DNA of 64,000 nucleotides from Xanthobacteraceae bacterium (GCA_019635585.1 JAHBZE010000001.1:558001-622000); one strand, 5' to 3'. Counted from the stretch's first letter, positions 35,002 through 43,857 are shown. Program-made: numbers and translations. Notes: generated from the sequence alone by a model not told the origin.

Positions 35002-35196
35002 CTAACCGGCCTTTTTGGCCAGCGAAATCGCCTCTTTCAGCACTTTGAGATCGCCGATGTGATTCGAGAGAATCAGGACGAGCCGCGCGTTCAGGGCCGC
35101 GCTTTCGGCCTCCGCCAAACCGCGATGGGCTTCGACCAGCGCTTCATAGGCCGCGTCGGGGTTTGCAAAGCCGTTTTCGGTTTTGAGCGCGGTCAT
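35002..35196 (-). CDS. DUF2783 small protein, likely coupling partner of the FAD hydroxylase
   Basis: A 64-residue helical protein with the DUF2783 pattern: NGFANPDAAYEALVEAHRGL, then SAALNARLVLILSNHIGD. Its ATG overlaps the stop of the FAD hydroxylase gene (ATGA), so the two are translated together. In Pseudomonas putida U, 3-hydroxyphenylacetate 6-hydroxylase consists of a flavoprotein (MhaA) and a small coupling protein (MhaB). The same size, order and pathway context suggest this is an MhaB-like partner, though this is inference. Confidence 0.8.
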   Translation of the reverse strand: MTALKTENGFANPDAAYEALVEAHRGLAEAESAALNARLVLILSNHIGDLKVLKEAISLAKKAG

Positions 35197-36803
35197 ATTG
35201 CCGATCCTTTCGCACGCGCGAGCGCTTCGCGAATTCTGTTTCCGTCATAGCTGCGCATGCGCGCGCATAGATGATGGTCCGGCCGGAGCAGATAGGCCGC
35301 ACCGGGAGTCGCGTCGAAGCGTTGCGTAAAATGCCCTTCGCGGTCGATCAGGTCCTCGCCGATCACTGTCATCCGCAAGCCTTCGGGAACGTTCGGACGC
35401 GCGCCGTCCTTGACATAAAGAAGCTGGAAGTCCTCGCCGAGCGTCTGGAGAAGGTAGCGTTTTGCGCCGTCACGATCGTCGAGCGGCGCGTCGGGCACGG
35501 GAAGACCGAGCCGCGCGCTGCCAGCGAAGGCTTCGCGATCGGGCGTCGTCAGCGGGGAATCGTATTCGGACGCGACCGACAGCCTGCCCGAATTCACCAT
35601 GCGCCGCGCAAACGCCGCGTGCGGTGCCAATTGCAGCACAGCGTTTCGCAATACCCGCTCCTGCTTCGTGCGCGGCGCGATGAAGTCGGTGGAGCGCGTG
35701 GAATGGCCGATGTTCTCGTCGGCCGCCTGCCCGCGCTCGAGCTCGTAGCTATCGAGCAGGCTTTCCGGAGCTTCGCCATTCAATACGAGTGCCAGCTTCC
35801 AGACGAGATTCTCCGCATCCTGAATACCGGAATTCGCGCCGCGCGCACCAAAGGGTGAGACCTGATGCGCGCTGTCGCCGACGAAAATCACGCGGCCGTG
35901 CACGAATTTTTTCAGGCGCGCACAATTGAAGCGGTAAACCGAAACCCATTCGAGTTCGAACTTCCGCTCGCCGAGCATTCGTTCGAGCCGCGGCCGTACG
36001 CGCTCCGGCTTCTTTTCTTCATCGGGATCGGCGTCGGGACCCAGTTGCAGATCGATGCGCCAGACATTGTCCGGCTGGCGATGCAAAAGGGCGGACTGGC
36101 CCGAGTGAAACGGTGGGTCGAACCAGAACCAGCGTTCGGTCGGATATTCGGCGGACATCTTCACGTCCGCGATCAGGAAGCGTTCCTCGAACGTATGGCC
36201 TTCGAATTTCAGCCCCAGACAATCGCGCACCTTCGAGCGCGCGCCGTCACAGGCAAGGCACCAATCCGTATCGAGCCTGTATTCGCCCTCGGGTGTTTCG
36301 ATCGTCAGCCGCACGAAATCGTCATGCTTTTCAACCGCCGTCACGCGATTGCGCCAGCGCAGATCGATGAGCGGCAATTCCGCCGCGCGTTCGACCAGAT
36401 AGCCTTCGAGGTAATATTGCTGGAGATTGATAAAGGCCGGCATGCGGTGACCGGCCTCCGGCAACAGATCGAACGAGTAAACCTGATGCTCGCCTAGAAA
36501 GACTTTGCCGAGCTGCCAAACTACGCCCTTCTCGACCAGCCGGTCCCCGAGACCAAGACGATCCATGATTTCGAGCGAGCGTTTTGAGAAACAGATCGCG
36601 CGCGAGCCCTCGCCGATGCGATCGGCGTCGTCGAGAATGATGGCGGGTATGCCACGCTTGGCGAAATCGATCGCGGCGGTAAGCCCGACCGGTCCCGCGC
36701 CGACGATAACGACGGGGCGCCGCACGGGCCGCGACGCATCCTGGTCGGCGCTACGGCGATAGCCGAATTGATAGACGGTTTTGTTCGCGGCGGATCGGTT
36801 CAT
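35193..36803 (-). CDS. FAD-dependent aromatic hydroxylase (MhpA/MhaA type)
   Basis: A 536-residue flavoprotein monooxygenase with the Rossmann motif VVIVGAGPVGLTAA (residues about 31-44), the DG segment CLACDGARSKVR and the GD motif RVIFVGDSAHQVSPFGARG, followed by a thioredoxin-like C-terminal part. It should hydroxylate an aromatic acid with NAD(P)H and O2. Its place in the hmgA-fahA operon and the DUF2783 partner suggest 3-hydroxyphenylacetate 6-hydroxylase forming homogentisate. An MhpA-type 3-hydroxyphenylpropionate activity is the alternative. Confidence 0.83.
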   Translation of the reverse strand: MNRSAANKTVYQFGYRRSADQDASRPVRRPVVIVGAGPVGLTAAIDFAKRGIPAIILDDADRIGEGSRAICFSKRSLEIMDRLGLGDRLVEKGVVWQLGKVFLGEHQVYSFDLLPEAGHRMPAFINLQQYYLEGYLVERAAELPLIDLRWRNRVTAVEKHDDFVRLTIETPEGEYRLDTDWCLACDGARSKVRDCLGLKFEGHTFEERFLIADVKMSAEYPTERWFWFDPPFHSGQSALLHRQPDNVWRIDLQLGPDADPDEEKKPERVRPRLERMLGERKFELEWVSVYRFNCARLKKFVHGRVIFVGDSAHQVSPFGARGANSGIQDAENLVWKLALVLNGEAPESLLDSYELERGQAADENIGHSTRSTDFIAPRTKQERVLRNAVLQLAPHAAFARRMVNSGRLSVASEYDSPLTTPDREAFAGSARLGLPVPDAPLDDRDGAKRYLLQTLGEDFQLLYVKDGARPNVPEGLRMTVIGEDLIDREGHFTQRFDATPGAAYLLRPDHHLCARMRSYDGNRIREALARAKGSAI

Positions 36804-36834
36804 TTCAGACGCATGGTGGCCGTCCGCCGCGAGA

Positions 36835-37293
36835 TCAGGGCTTGAAGTCGAGCTTCGACTCGAGATCCTTCTTGATCTCGTCGGGGCACGGGCCTTTGGT
36901 GGAGAAATTCGCGGTAATCTGTTCGATCATGATGCCGTGGATGATTTCGATCAGCGCGAGTTGGCGCGCGTTCTTTTTCTTTTCATTGCGCCAATACGCC
37001 ATCATCGGCTCGAAATTGCGCTTCTGCCAGTTCATGCCGCAATAGGCGGCACCGCCTGAGAAAATTCCGCGCCCGACGATCTTGCTGGTTTCAGCAAGCG
37101 TGAGCGGCGGATTCTTTTTCTCCGCTTCAGTCGCCGGCGCGCAACGCTCGCCTTTCTCGCAGCGGGCATTGTGCAGATTATCGAGCGCGATCTGCAGGAT
37201 TTTCTGCATGTACTCTTCGCGGTTCTTCGGCACCTGCGCGAAGGCGCCGGTGACGGTGGCGAAAAGGAAGATGATGACGGCAAGCAAGCGCAT
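36835..37293 (-). CDS. Secreted protein of unknown function in the homogentisate operon
   Basis: A 152-residue protein with a signal peptide (residues 1-20, TVTGAFAQ). The mature part is helical and charged with four cysteines (NARCEKGERC, AAYCGMNW, GPCPDEI), likely in two disulfides. It lies between the MBL-fold gene (11 bases) and the FAD hydroxylase gene (31 bases), so it is cotranscribed with aromatic catabolism. I recognise no family. A periplasmic role is inferred from the signal peptide only. Confidence 0.75.
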   Translation of the reverse strand: MRLLAVIIFLFATVTGAFAQVPKNREEYMQKILQIALDNLHNARCEKGERCAPATEAEKKNPPLTLAETSKIVGRGIFSGGAAYCGMNWQKRNFEPMMAYWRNEKKKNARQLALIEIIHGIMIEQITANFSTKGPCPDEIKKDLESKLDFKP

Positions 37294-37303
37294 GGCGATA
37301 TCT

Positions 37304-38251
37304 CTACTGCTGTAACGCCTTCCACATCTCGCGGTCGCGCTCGGCCGTCCAGATCACCGGATGGTCGATGCCTCTCGCCTCGTCATAGGCCCGCGAAACA
37401 TTGAACGGCATACAATGCTCGTAGATCGCGAATGATGCGTATTTTGTGTCCATCGCGGCGCGGGCTGCATTCCAGGCGTCTTTCAGGTTACCGCCCTTCT
37501 GGGCCACCGGTAAAATGCTGCCGTAAAGGTCCGAAAGAAACGCCTTGGTCAGCTTGATTCCGTCGGTGACCTGGGAAGCGCTTTTGAGCGCCGCGCCGCG
37601 GCCCGGCACCAATGCCGCCGAGCCGAATTCAGTCAAATTATTCAGGGTATTCGGCCAGTCCTTGAGGTGTGCGTCACCGCAGTAGCAGGCCGAGTGATAT
37701 TCGACGAGATCGCCCGAAAAGACGACGTTGGCGTCGGGCACATAGGCGACCACGTCACCGGCGGTATGGCCCCGGCCGATGTGGCGGATTTTTACCTCGC
37801 GCTTGCCGAGCCAGACCGTCATTTCCTTGGGAAACGTAATCGTCGGCCAGGTCAATCCGGGAATCGATTCCTGCGCGCGGAACAGGCGCGGAAAACGGCC
37901 GATTTCCGAATCCATGTCCTGCTGGCCACGCTCGGCGATCAGTTCGCGCGTTGCGTCGGACGCGAGAATGGCTTTTGCATCGTAAGCGGAAGCGCCGAGC
38001 ACGCGCACGGCATGGTAGTGCGTGAGCAGCACATGCGTGATCGGTTTGTCGGTCACCTTCTTCACGCGCGCGATCACATCCTGCGCCATCACTGGGGTCG
38101 CCTGCGCGTCGATCACCATGACGCCGTCATCGCCGACGATGATGCCGGAGTTCGGATCGCCTTCCGCGGTGAAGGCATAAAGATCGCGGCCGATCTCTTC
38201 GAAGGTGACTTTTTTTTCCGAGAGATCGCCGGTCGAAGCAAATGTCGCCAT
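37304..38251 (-). CDS. MBL-fold hydrolase-like protein with incomplete metal site
   Basis: A 315-residue metallo-beta-lactamase-fold protein. The usual HxHxDH motif reads HYHAVR, so the second-zinc ligands Asp and His are replaced. His in GRGHTAGD and Asp in FSGDLVE remain. It therefore may bind one metal, or none. The gene starts at ATG 38251, overlapping the fahA stop, and lies in the homogentisate operon. The role in that pathway is unknown; a thioesterase or lactone hydrolase activity is possible. Confidence 0.83.
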   Translation of the reverse strand: MATFASTGDLSEKKVTFEEIGRDLYAFTAEGDPNSGIIVGDDGVMVIDAQATPVMAQDVIARVKKVTDKPITHVLLTHYHAVRVLGASAYDAKAILASDATRELIAERGQQDMDSEIGRFPRLFRAQESIPGLTWPTITFPKEMTVWLGKREVKIRHIGRGHTAGDVVAYVPDANVVFSGDLVEYHSACYCGDAHLKDWPNTLNNLTEFGSAALVPGRGAALKSASQVTDGIKLTKAFLSDLYGSILPVAQKGGNLKDAWNAARAAMDTKYASFAIYEHCMPFNVSRAYDEARGIDHPVIWTAERDREMWKALQQ

Positions 38252-39249
38252 CACGCCTTTTCCACTTTGTGATCGATCGCGCCGAAGATGGTCTTGCCCG
38301 ACGCGTCGAGCATTTCAATTTTTACGCTGTCGCCGAAGGACAGAAACGGCGTCGAAGGCTTGCCGTTGCGGATCGTTTCGACAGCACGGATTTCTGCGAT
38401 GCAGGAGTAACCCACCCCGCCCTCGTCCACAGTTCTGCCCGGACCGCCATCAGCGTCTTTATTCGACACCGTGCCGGAGCCGACAATCATTCCGGCCGAT
38501 AGCGGACGCGTGGCTGCTGCATGCGCGATCAATTTTCCGAAGTCGAAGGTCATGTCGGTTTTGGCATTCGGTTTTCCGAACAGCTTGCCGTTTACATAAG
38601 AGAGCAGCGGCAGATTAAGCGTCGCGCCGTCCCACGCGTTGTCAAGTTCGTCCGGCGTCACGGCAACCGGAGAAAACGCGGTCGGTGCCTTGCCCTGAAA
38701 GAAGCCGAAGCCTTTGGCAAGTTCGCCGGGAATGAGGTTGCGCAGACTGACGTCGTTCACGAGCATGACGAGCAAAATCTTCTTGCGCGCTTCTTCTGCT
38801 GAAATGCCCATCGGCACATCGTCCACGATGACGGCCACTTCCGCCTCGAAGTCGATGCCCCAGGCGATGTCGCCGAGCTTCGACGGCTCGCGCGGCCCAA
38901 GGAAACGATCCGAGCCGCCGCGATACATCAAAGCGTCGGTCCAGAAACTCTGCGGCATCTCGGCATTGCGCGCTTTGCGGACGAGTTCGACGTGATTGAC
39001 GTAGGCCGAGCCATCGGCCCAGCCGAACGAGCGCGGCAGGGGTGCCGCGCAATCGGCGGGATCGAACGGCGCGGCGTCGATCTTGCCTTCTTCCAGCGCC
39101 TTCGCGATCTCGCGAAGCTCCGGCTCCGCCTCGTCCCAGTGTTCGATCGCGACCTGCAAGGTCGCGGCGGCGTCGGCGTAGCGAGTAAGATCGCGCGATA
39201 CGACGACAAGCTGGCCGTCGCGGCCTTCCTTCAGGGATGCGAGCTTCAT
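38251..39249 (-). CDS. Fumarylacetoacetate hydrolase family protein (fumarylacetoacetase)
   Basis: A 332-residue FAH-fold protein: FWTDALMYRGGSDRFLGP, then DFEAEVAVIVDDVPMG (metal-binding Glu/Asp), LVNDVSLRNLIP, KDMTFD-like region and GSGTVSNKD. It should cleave fumarylacetoacetate into fumarate and acetoacetate, the last step of homogentisate breakdown. It follows hmgA by 12 bases in the same direction. Together with maiA at 43888 and hmgA, the pathway is complete in this window. Confidence 0.9.
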   Translation of the reverse strand: MKLASLKEGRDGQLVVVSRDLTRYADAAATLQVAIEHWDEAEPELREIAKALEEGKIDAAPFDPADCAAPLPRSFGWADGSAYVNHVELVRKARNAEMPQSFWTDALMYRGGSDRFLGPREPSKLGDIAWGIDFEAEVAVIVDDVPMGISAEEARKKILLVMLVNDVSLRNLIPGELAKGFGFFQGKAPTAFSPVAVTPDELDNAWDGATLNLPLLSYVNGKLFGKPNAKTDMTFDFGKLIAHAAATRPLSAGMIVGSGTVSNKDADGGPGRTVDEGGVGYSCIAEIRAVETIRNGKPSTPFLSFGDSVKIEMLDASGKTIFGAIDHKVEKA

Positions 39250-39261
39250 TCCTTATTCCGC

Positions 39262-40638
39262 TTATTTGGGCTCGCGCCGATTCGGATCGAAGTGCTTCTT
39301 CAAGCCGCTCCAGCAGTCGATGTAGTCGTCCTGCAACGCGGGCGACGTCGCGGCGTACTTGGTGACGCGCTGGCGGAAGCGGGTTTCGAACATGAAAGCG
39401 AGCGTGTTCTTGAGCTTCACGGGCTTAAGCTCGACATTGCTCGCGTGCTCGAATGCATCGACGTCCGGCCCGTGCGGCAGCATCGTGTTGTGCAGACTGA
39501 TGCCGCCCGGCGTGAAGCCTTCGGGCTTCGCGTCGTAGACGCCATACACGTTGCCCATGAACTCCGACATGATGTTGCGGTGATACCACGGCGGACGGAA
39601 GGTATTTTCCGCTACACCCCAGCGCTCGGGGAAAATCACGAAGTCGATGTTCGCGGTGCCGGGCGTCTCCGAGGGCGAGGTCATCACCGTGAAGATCGAC
39701 GGATCGGGGTGATCGAACAAGATTGCGCCGACCGGCGAGAAGTGCCGCAGGTCATATTTATACGGATAATAGTTTCCGTGCCATGCAACGACGTCGATCG
39801 GCGAATGACCGGTCTCGGTTTTATAAAGCTCGCCGCCCCATTTCACATAAAGCGTGTGCTTGCCCTCGACGTCTTCGTAGCTCGCAACCGGCGTATGGAA
39901 GTCGCGCGGATTGGCGAGGCAGTTCGCGCCGATCGGACCACGATCCGGCAGCGTGAAGGCGCCGCCGTAGTTTTCGCAGACATAGGCGCGCGCAGGGCCG
40001 TTCAGCAGTTCGACGCGGAAGATCACGCCGCGCGGAATGATGCATATTTCGCCGGGGCCAATGTCAATCACGCCGAACTCAGTGCGGAAGCGAAGCGAAT
40101 TCTCCTGTGCGACGATCAGGAATTCGCCGTCGGCATTGAAGAAATGCTCGCGGCTCATCGACTCGTTCACGAACAGCATGTGCGCGGCCATGCCGCTCAT
40201 CGACTCGCAGTCACCCGCCACCGTGACGGTACGAAGGCCATTGACGAAGGTAGTCTTTTCCTTCGGCATTTCCATCGGCGACCAGCGAAGTTGGCCGATC
40301 GGCATTTCGGTTTCATCGCGCTCCGGCGCGGTCCGGATGAAGCCGCGGTCGATGCGCGTGAAGCGCGCGGTGTGGCGCACGCCGGGACGCACGCGATAAA
40401 GCCATGAGCGCTGGTTCGTCGCTTGCGGCGCGGTGAAAGGCGAGCCGGAAAGCTGCTCGGCATAGAGGCCGTAGTTCACCTTTTGCGGCGAGTTGCGGCC
40501 GATGGGGAGCGCGCCCGGGAGCGCCTCGGTCTCGAACGAGTTGCCGAAGCCGGACATGTAGCCCGGAAGAATCGCACTTTCGATTTCTCCGGCGGGTCTG
40601 CGGGATTCTGCGGGTGCGCTTCTGCGGTCGCTTGCCAT
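39262..40638 (-). CDS. hmgA: Homogentisate 1,2-dioxygenase
   Basis: A 458-residue cupin-fold dioxygenase with [21 protein letters not shown] and [17 protein letters not shown] at the N-terminus and the iron-binding region [18 protein letters not shown], including [19 protein letters not shown]. It opens the ring of homogentisate to maleylacetoacetate with Fe(II) and O2. The length is close to the family's 430-445. It is the first gene of a six-gene minus-strand operon and faces a MarR regulator gene 102 bases away. Confidence 0.96.
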   Translation of the reverse strand: MASDRRSAPAESRRPAGEIESAILPGYMSGFGNSFETEALPGALPIGRNSPQKVNYGLYAEQLSGSPFTAPQATNQRSWLYRVRPGVRHTARFTRIDRGFIRTAPERDETEMPIGQLRWSPMEMPKEKTTFVNGLRTVTVAGDCESMSGMAAHMLFVNESMSREHFFNADGEFLIVAQENSLRFRTEFGVIDIGPGEICIIPRGVIFRVELLNGPARAYVCENYGGAFTLPDRGPIGANCLANPRDFHTPVASYEDVEGKHTLYVKWGGELYKTETGHSPIDVVAWHGNYYPYKYDLRHFSPVGAILFDHPDPSIFTVMTSPSETPGTANIDFVIFPERWGVAENTFRPPWYHRNIMSEFMGNVYGVYDAKPEGFTPGGISLHNTMLPHGPDVDAFEHASNVELKPVKLKNTLAFMFETRFRQRVTKYAATSPALQDDYIDCWSGLKKHFDPNRREPK

Positions 40639-40724
40639 GGCGTTCTCCCTTCACGCGATTGCTCGCGGATATCTTTCGATTATTGTTCGCGCGGACGTTA
40701 TCGGTTGCCGCGCACAGGCTTTCG

Positions 40725-40739
40725 TGTAAACTAGTTACA
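40725..40739. promoter_or_regulatory. Inverted repeat TGTAA-N5-TTACA, likely MarR operator
   Basis: TGTAA (40725-40729) and TTACA (40735-40739) form an inverted repeat directly before the ATG of the MarR-type regulator and within the divergent region with hmgA. This position suits autorepression and control of the homogentisate operon. The half-site size and spacing are reasonable for a MarR dimer. Confidence 0.55.
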
Positions 40740-40740
40740 A

Positions 40741-41229
40741 ATGAAACCAATGTCAAACAACGAAGGTTTCGTGCTGCGGCTGGAGAGTTTCCTGCCCTAC
40801 CGGCTGGTGGTGGCGGCGAGCCTCGTCAGCCAGGCAACCGCACGAACCTACGCCACCAAATACGGAATCGGCATCGCAGAATGGCGCGTGATCGCGCAGC
40901 TCGGCGAATTCGGCACCATGACCGCGAAGCAGATCGGTGCGCGCAGCCACATGCATAAAACGAAGGTGTCGCGCGCGGTGGCGCTGCTGACGAAAAAGAA
41001 AATGCTCGCGAAACGCGCGAACCGTGACGACAAGCGCGAGGCGTTTCTTTCGCTGAGTCCGGTCGGGCTAGAAGTGTACGAATCCATCGCGCCTTCCGCG
41101 CAGGCGCTTTCGCAGCGCATGTTCGGCGAAGTCTCTAGCGAAGACCGCGCCGCGTTTGAGCGCGTACTCGATACCGTAACCGCGCGCGCCGCAGCACTCG
41201 CCGATACCGGCGCGGAATTGCCGGATTAA
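40741..41229 (+). CDS. MarR-family transcriptional regulator (likely controls hmgA operon)
   Basis: A 162-residue winged-helix protein with the family core: IAEWRVIAQLGEFGTMTAKQIG, then HMHKTKVSRAVALL (recognition helix) and RDDKREAFLSLSPVG (wing). It should bind DNA as a dimer and release it with an aromatic ligand, probably homogentisate or a precursor. The start is ATG 40741 or ATG 40750, and the operator-like repeat ends right at the first, leaving little room for a leader. It is divergent from hmgA. Confidence 0.87.
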   Translation: MKPMSNNEGFVLRLESFLPYRLVVAASLVSQATARTYATKYGIGIAEWRVIAQLGEFGTMTAKQIGARSHMHKTKVSRAVALLTKKKMLAKRANRDDKREAFLSLSPVGLEVYESIAPSAQALSQRMFGEVSSEDRAAFERVLDTVTARAAALADTGAELPD

Positions 41230-41232
41230 ACG

Positions 41233-41877
41233 ATGCTCTATAATCCGCCCGCGTTTCGCGAAACCGATCTCCCCGCGTTGCAGGCACAGATCGCGGCTTC
41301 CGGGCTGACCACGCTCGTTTCGGTCGGTGCGCAGGGGCCGATCGTGAGCAATCTTCCGATCGTGTTCGATGCGAGTACTGGACCTTACGGCGTGATCGCG
41401 GGGCATCTCGCGCGCGGCAATCCGCAATGGCGCGAAAGCAATCTTTCGATTCCGGCGATTGCAGTCTTCATGGGGGCTGACGCCTACGTTTCGCCCGGCT
41501 GGTATCCATCGAAGCAGGAGCACGGCAAGGTCGTGCCGACCTGGAATTACTCGATGATCGTCGCGCGCGGCCGGCTCGAAATCTTCGAAGATGCAGAGAC
41601 CTTGCTTGCGCAGGTCGAGACGCTGACCAAGCGCTTCGAAGCACGCTTCGAGAAGCCGTGGGCCGTTTCCGATGCGCCGGAAGATTACGTCGCGCGACAG
41701 ATCAAGGGCATCGTCGGGATCCGGCTTCACATCGAAAGCCTCGAGGGCAAGGCGAAGCTCAACCAGAATAAAACCGCCGCCGATCAAGAAGGCGTCGCCG
41801 CCGGGCTCTCGCCCTCGCCGCGCGCTGCCGACCGCGAAGTTGCGGAAGCCATGCGCGAGCGCCTCAAGCGCGGTTAA
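41233..41877 (+). CDS. PaiB-like FMN-binding protein
   Basis: A 214-residue split-barrel flavin-binding protein with the PaiB signatures LYNPPAFRETD at the start, SNLPIVFD, GHLARGNPQW, VSPGWYPSKQEHGKVVPTWNY in the middle and GIVGIRLHIESLEGKAKLNQN. In Bacillus PaiB is a transcriptional regulator; in many bacteria the function is unknown. It starts three bases after the MarR gene, so the two are cotranscribed. A role in the homogentisate system is possible but unproven. Confidence 0.85.
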   Translation: MLYNPPAFRETDLPALQAQIAASGLTTLVSVGAQGPIVSNLPIVFDASTGPYGVIAGHLARGNPQWRESNLSIPAIAVFMGADAYVSPGWYPSKQEHGKVVPTWNYSMIVARGRLEIFEDAETLLAQVETLTKRFEARFEKPWAVSDAPEDYVARQIKGIVGIRLHIESLEGKAKLNQNKTAADQEGVAAGLSPSPRAADREVAEAMRERLKRG

Positions 41878-41878
41878 T

Positions 41879-41896
41879 CTGTCGTCAAACTGACAC
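41879..41896 (+). promoter_or_regulatory. Pho-box-like site upstream of btaAB
   Basis: The sequence CTGTCGT-CAAA-CTGACAC matches the PhoB consensus CTGTCAT-N4-CTGTCAT in 11 of 14 positions with the correct 11-base period. It lies 55 bases before the btaA start codon. Betaine-lipid synthesis is known to be switched on by phosphate starvation through PhoB in other alphaproteobacteria, so site and function agree. Confidence 0.6.
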
Positions 41897-41951
41897 CGGC
41901 CGTCCGCTAGACGGAATCAAAAGGCCCGTAACGATTCCGAAGGGACACGCC

Positions 41952-43181
41952 TTGTCCGGAGAAATTTCCATATCCGAACGCCTGCGGAACGCCGTCGGCT
42001 ACCGCCGCTCGCTTACTTCGGCCAATCTGATGAACGCGGTTTTCGCGTCGCTTTTCAAGGGGCTGGTCTATCCGCAAATCTGGGAAGACCCGGAAATAGA
42101 CATGGCGGCACTCGCCATCGCGCCCCACAACCATATCGTCGCGATCGCGTCCGGTGGCTGCAATGTTCTTTCCTATCTGACCGCCAACCCAGCGCGGATC
42201 ACCGCGCTCGACCTCAACCCAACGCATGTCGCGCTGAACAAGCTTAAGCTCGCCGCCGCGACGCATTTCCCGACGTGGAACGAGTTTTACCGCTTCTTCG
42301 GCGTCGCGAACGAGAAAGCGAACATCGCCGCCTATGATCGCTGGCTCGCGGAACATCTCGACGAGAAGTCGCGTGCCTACTGGGAGCGCCGCCGTTTCGG
42401 CATCGGCGCGCGGCGTATCGGTGTGTTCGCGCGCAATTTCTACCGCCACGGCCTGCTCGGCCGCTGCATCGGGCTCGGCCATTTCGTTGCGAAAGCCTAT
42501 GGCGTCAATCCGCGCGATCTCTTGCGCGCGCGTTCGCTCGAAGAACAGAAAATCTACTTCGCAACTGCGCTCGCCCCGCTGTTCGACCGGCGGCTGATCC
42601 GCTGGGCGCTCGCGCGGCAATTCTCTCTGTTCGGTCTCGGCATTCCGCCCGCGCAATACGAAGCGCTTGCAGGCGCCGGTAACGGGAGCATGGCCGCGGT
42701 GATTTACGAACGGCTCGAAAGGCTCTCCTGCAACTTCAGTCTCAAAGACAATTATTTTGCCTGGCAGGCGTTCGACCGCGGCTATTCGCGTGACGAGGAA
42801 GGTCCACTGCCGCCCTATCTGCGGCGCGATAATTTCGAGACTATCAAGGCGCATGCAAATCGCGTCGAGGTGCTGAACCGCTCCTTCACCGAATATCTCG
42901 AAATGCAAGCGGAGGTTTCCTGCGACCGCTATGTTCTGCTTGACGCGCAGGACTGGATGGACGACCGGCAACTCAATTCGCTGTGGCGCGAAATTACGCG
43001 CACCGCGAAGCCCGGCGCACGGGTAATCTTCCGCACGGCGGCGAAGCCTTCGCTTCTGCCCGGACGCGTCGCGCCGGAGATTCTAGAGCGGTGGGGCTAT
43101 CGTGAAGCGGAATCGCTTGCATTTACCGCGCTCGACCGCTCGGCAATTTATGGCGGATTTCACCTCTATGTCCTCAAGTGA
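41952..43181 (+). CDS. btaA: BtaA-type diacylglycerol 3-amino-3-carboxypropyl transferase (DUF3419)
   Basis: A 409-residue protein with a SAM-binding segment (VAIASGGCNVLSYLTANPARITALDLNP) and the DUF3419 pattern NLMNAVFASLFKGLVYPQIWEDPEID. It should transfer the 3-amino-3-carboxypropyl group from SAM to diacylglycerol, the first step to the betaine lipid DGTS. The start is TTG 41952, preceded by AAGGGA. It overlaps the methyltransferase gene btaB by 14 bases. A Pho-box-like site lies upstream. BtaA proteins replace phospholipids under phosphate stress. Confidence 0.88.
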   Translation: MSGEISISERLRNAVGYRRSLTSANLMNAVFASLFKGLVYPQIWEDPEIDMAALAIAPHNHIVAIASGGCNVLSYLTANPARITALDLNPTHVALNKLKLAAATHFPTWNEFYRFFGVANEKANIAAYDRWLAEHLDEKSRAYWERRRFGIGARRIGVFARNFYRHGLLGRCIGLGHFVAKAYGVNPRDLLRARSLEEQKIYFATALAPLFDRRLIRWALARQFSLFGLGIPPAQYEALAGAGNGSMAAVIYERLERLSCNFSLKDNYFAWQAFDRGYSRDEEGPLPPYLRRDNFETIKAHANRVEVLNRSFTEYLEMQAEVSCDRYVLLDAQDWMDDRQLNSLWREITRTAKPGARVIFRTAAKPSLLPGRVAPEILERWGYREAESLAFTALDRSAIYGGFHLYVLK

Positions 43182-43857
43182 AACTCTGGCGCGCGACGAT
43201 AGCGCAGTAGCCGCCCGGAATATGGACCGGATGTACCGCTATCAGCGGCGCATCTACGATCTCACGCGCAAGTTCTATCTGCTGGGACGCGACGGAATGA
43301 TCGATGGACTTCGTCCCACCCCCGAAATGTCGGTGCTCGAGATCGGCTGCGGCACCGCACGCAATCTCATTCTCGCCGCCAAGCGATTTGCCGACACGGA
43401 TTTTTTCGGCATCGATATTTCCGAGGAAATGCTGCGCACCGCGCAAATCAACATCGCGCGCGACATGCTGGAAGACGCGATCGAGGTCGCCTATGCGGAT
43501 GCGGCTAGCTTCGATCCGAAATCGCTGTTCGGCGTCCAACAGTTCGAGCGGATTTTCGTTTCCTACAGTCTTTCGATGATCCCGGCTTGGCGCTCCGTGT
43601 TGCAAAACGCGCTGACGCTTCTCACGCCGAACGGCGAACTACACATCGTCGATTTCGGCGACCAGCGTGGCTTGCCGGGATTTTTCGCGCGCGCGCTATG
43701 CGGATGGCTACGGCTTTTTCATGTTACCCCGCTCGCCGACCTGGAATTGCAGCTTCGGACGCTTGCCGACTTTCATCATGCCGAACTCAACTTTACCCGC
43801 CCGTTTCGCGGCTATGCACAATATGCCGTGCTGCGGTTTTCACACGTAGCCGCTTGA
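43168..43857 (+). CDS. btaB: BtaB-type SAM-dependent N-methyltransferase
   Basis: A 229-residue class I methyltransferase with RMYRYQRRIYDLTRKFYLLGRD typical of BtaB, SAM loop VLEIGCGTARNL, FFGIDISEEML and a late DFGDQRGLPGFF. It should trimethylate the BtaA product to diacylglyceryl-trimethylhomoserine. The ATG at 43168 overlaps the btaA stop by 14 bases, and an earlier ATG at 43150 is an alternative. The order btaA-btaB matches that in Rhodobacter and Sinorhizobium. Confidence 0.88.
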   Translation: MSSSETLARDDSAVAARNMDRMYRYQRRIYDLTRKFYLLGRDGMIDGLRPTPEMSVLEIGCGTARNLILAAKRFADTDFFGIDISEEMLRTAQINIARDMLEDAIEVAYADAASFDPKSLFGVQQFERIFVSYSLSMIPAWRSVLQNALTLLTPNGELHIVDFGDQRGLPGFFARALCGWLRLFHVTPLADLELQLRTLADFHHAELNFTRPFRGYAQYAVLRFSHVAA

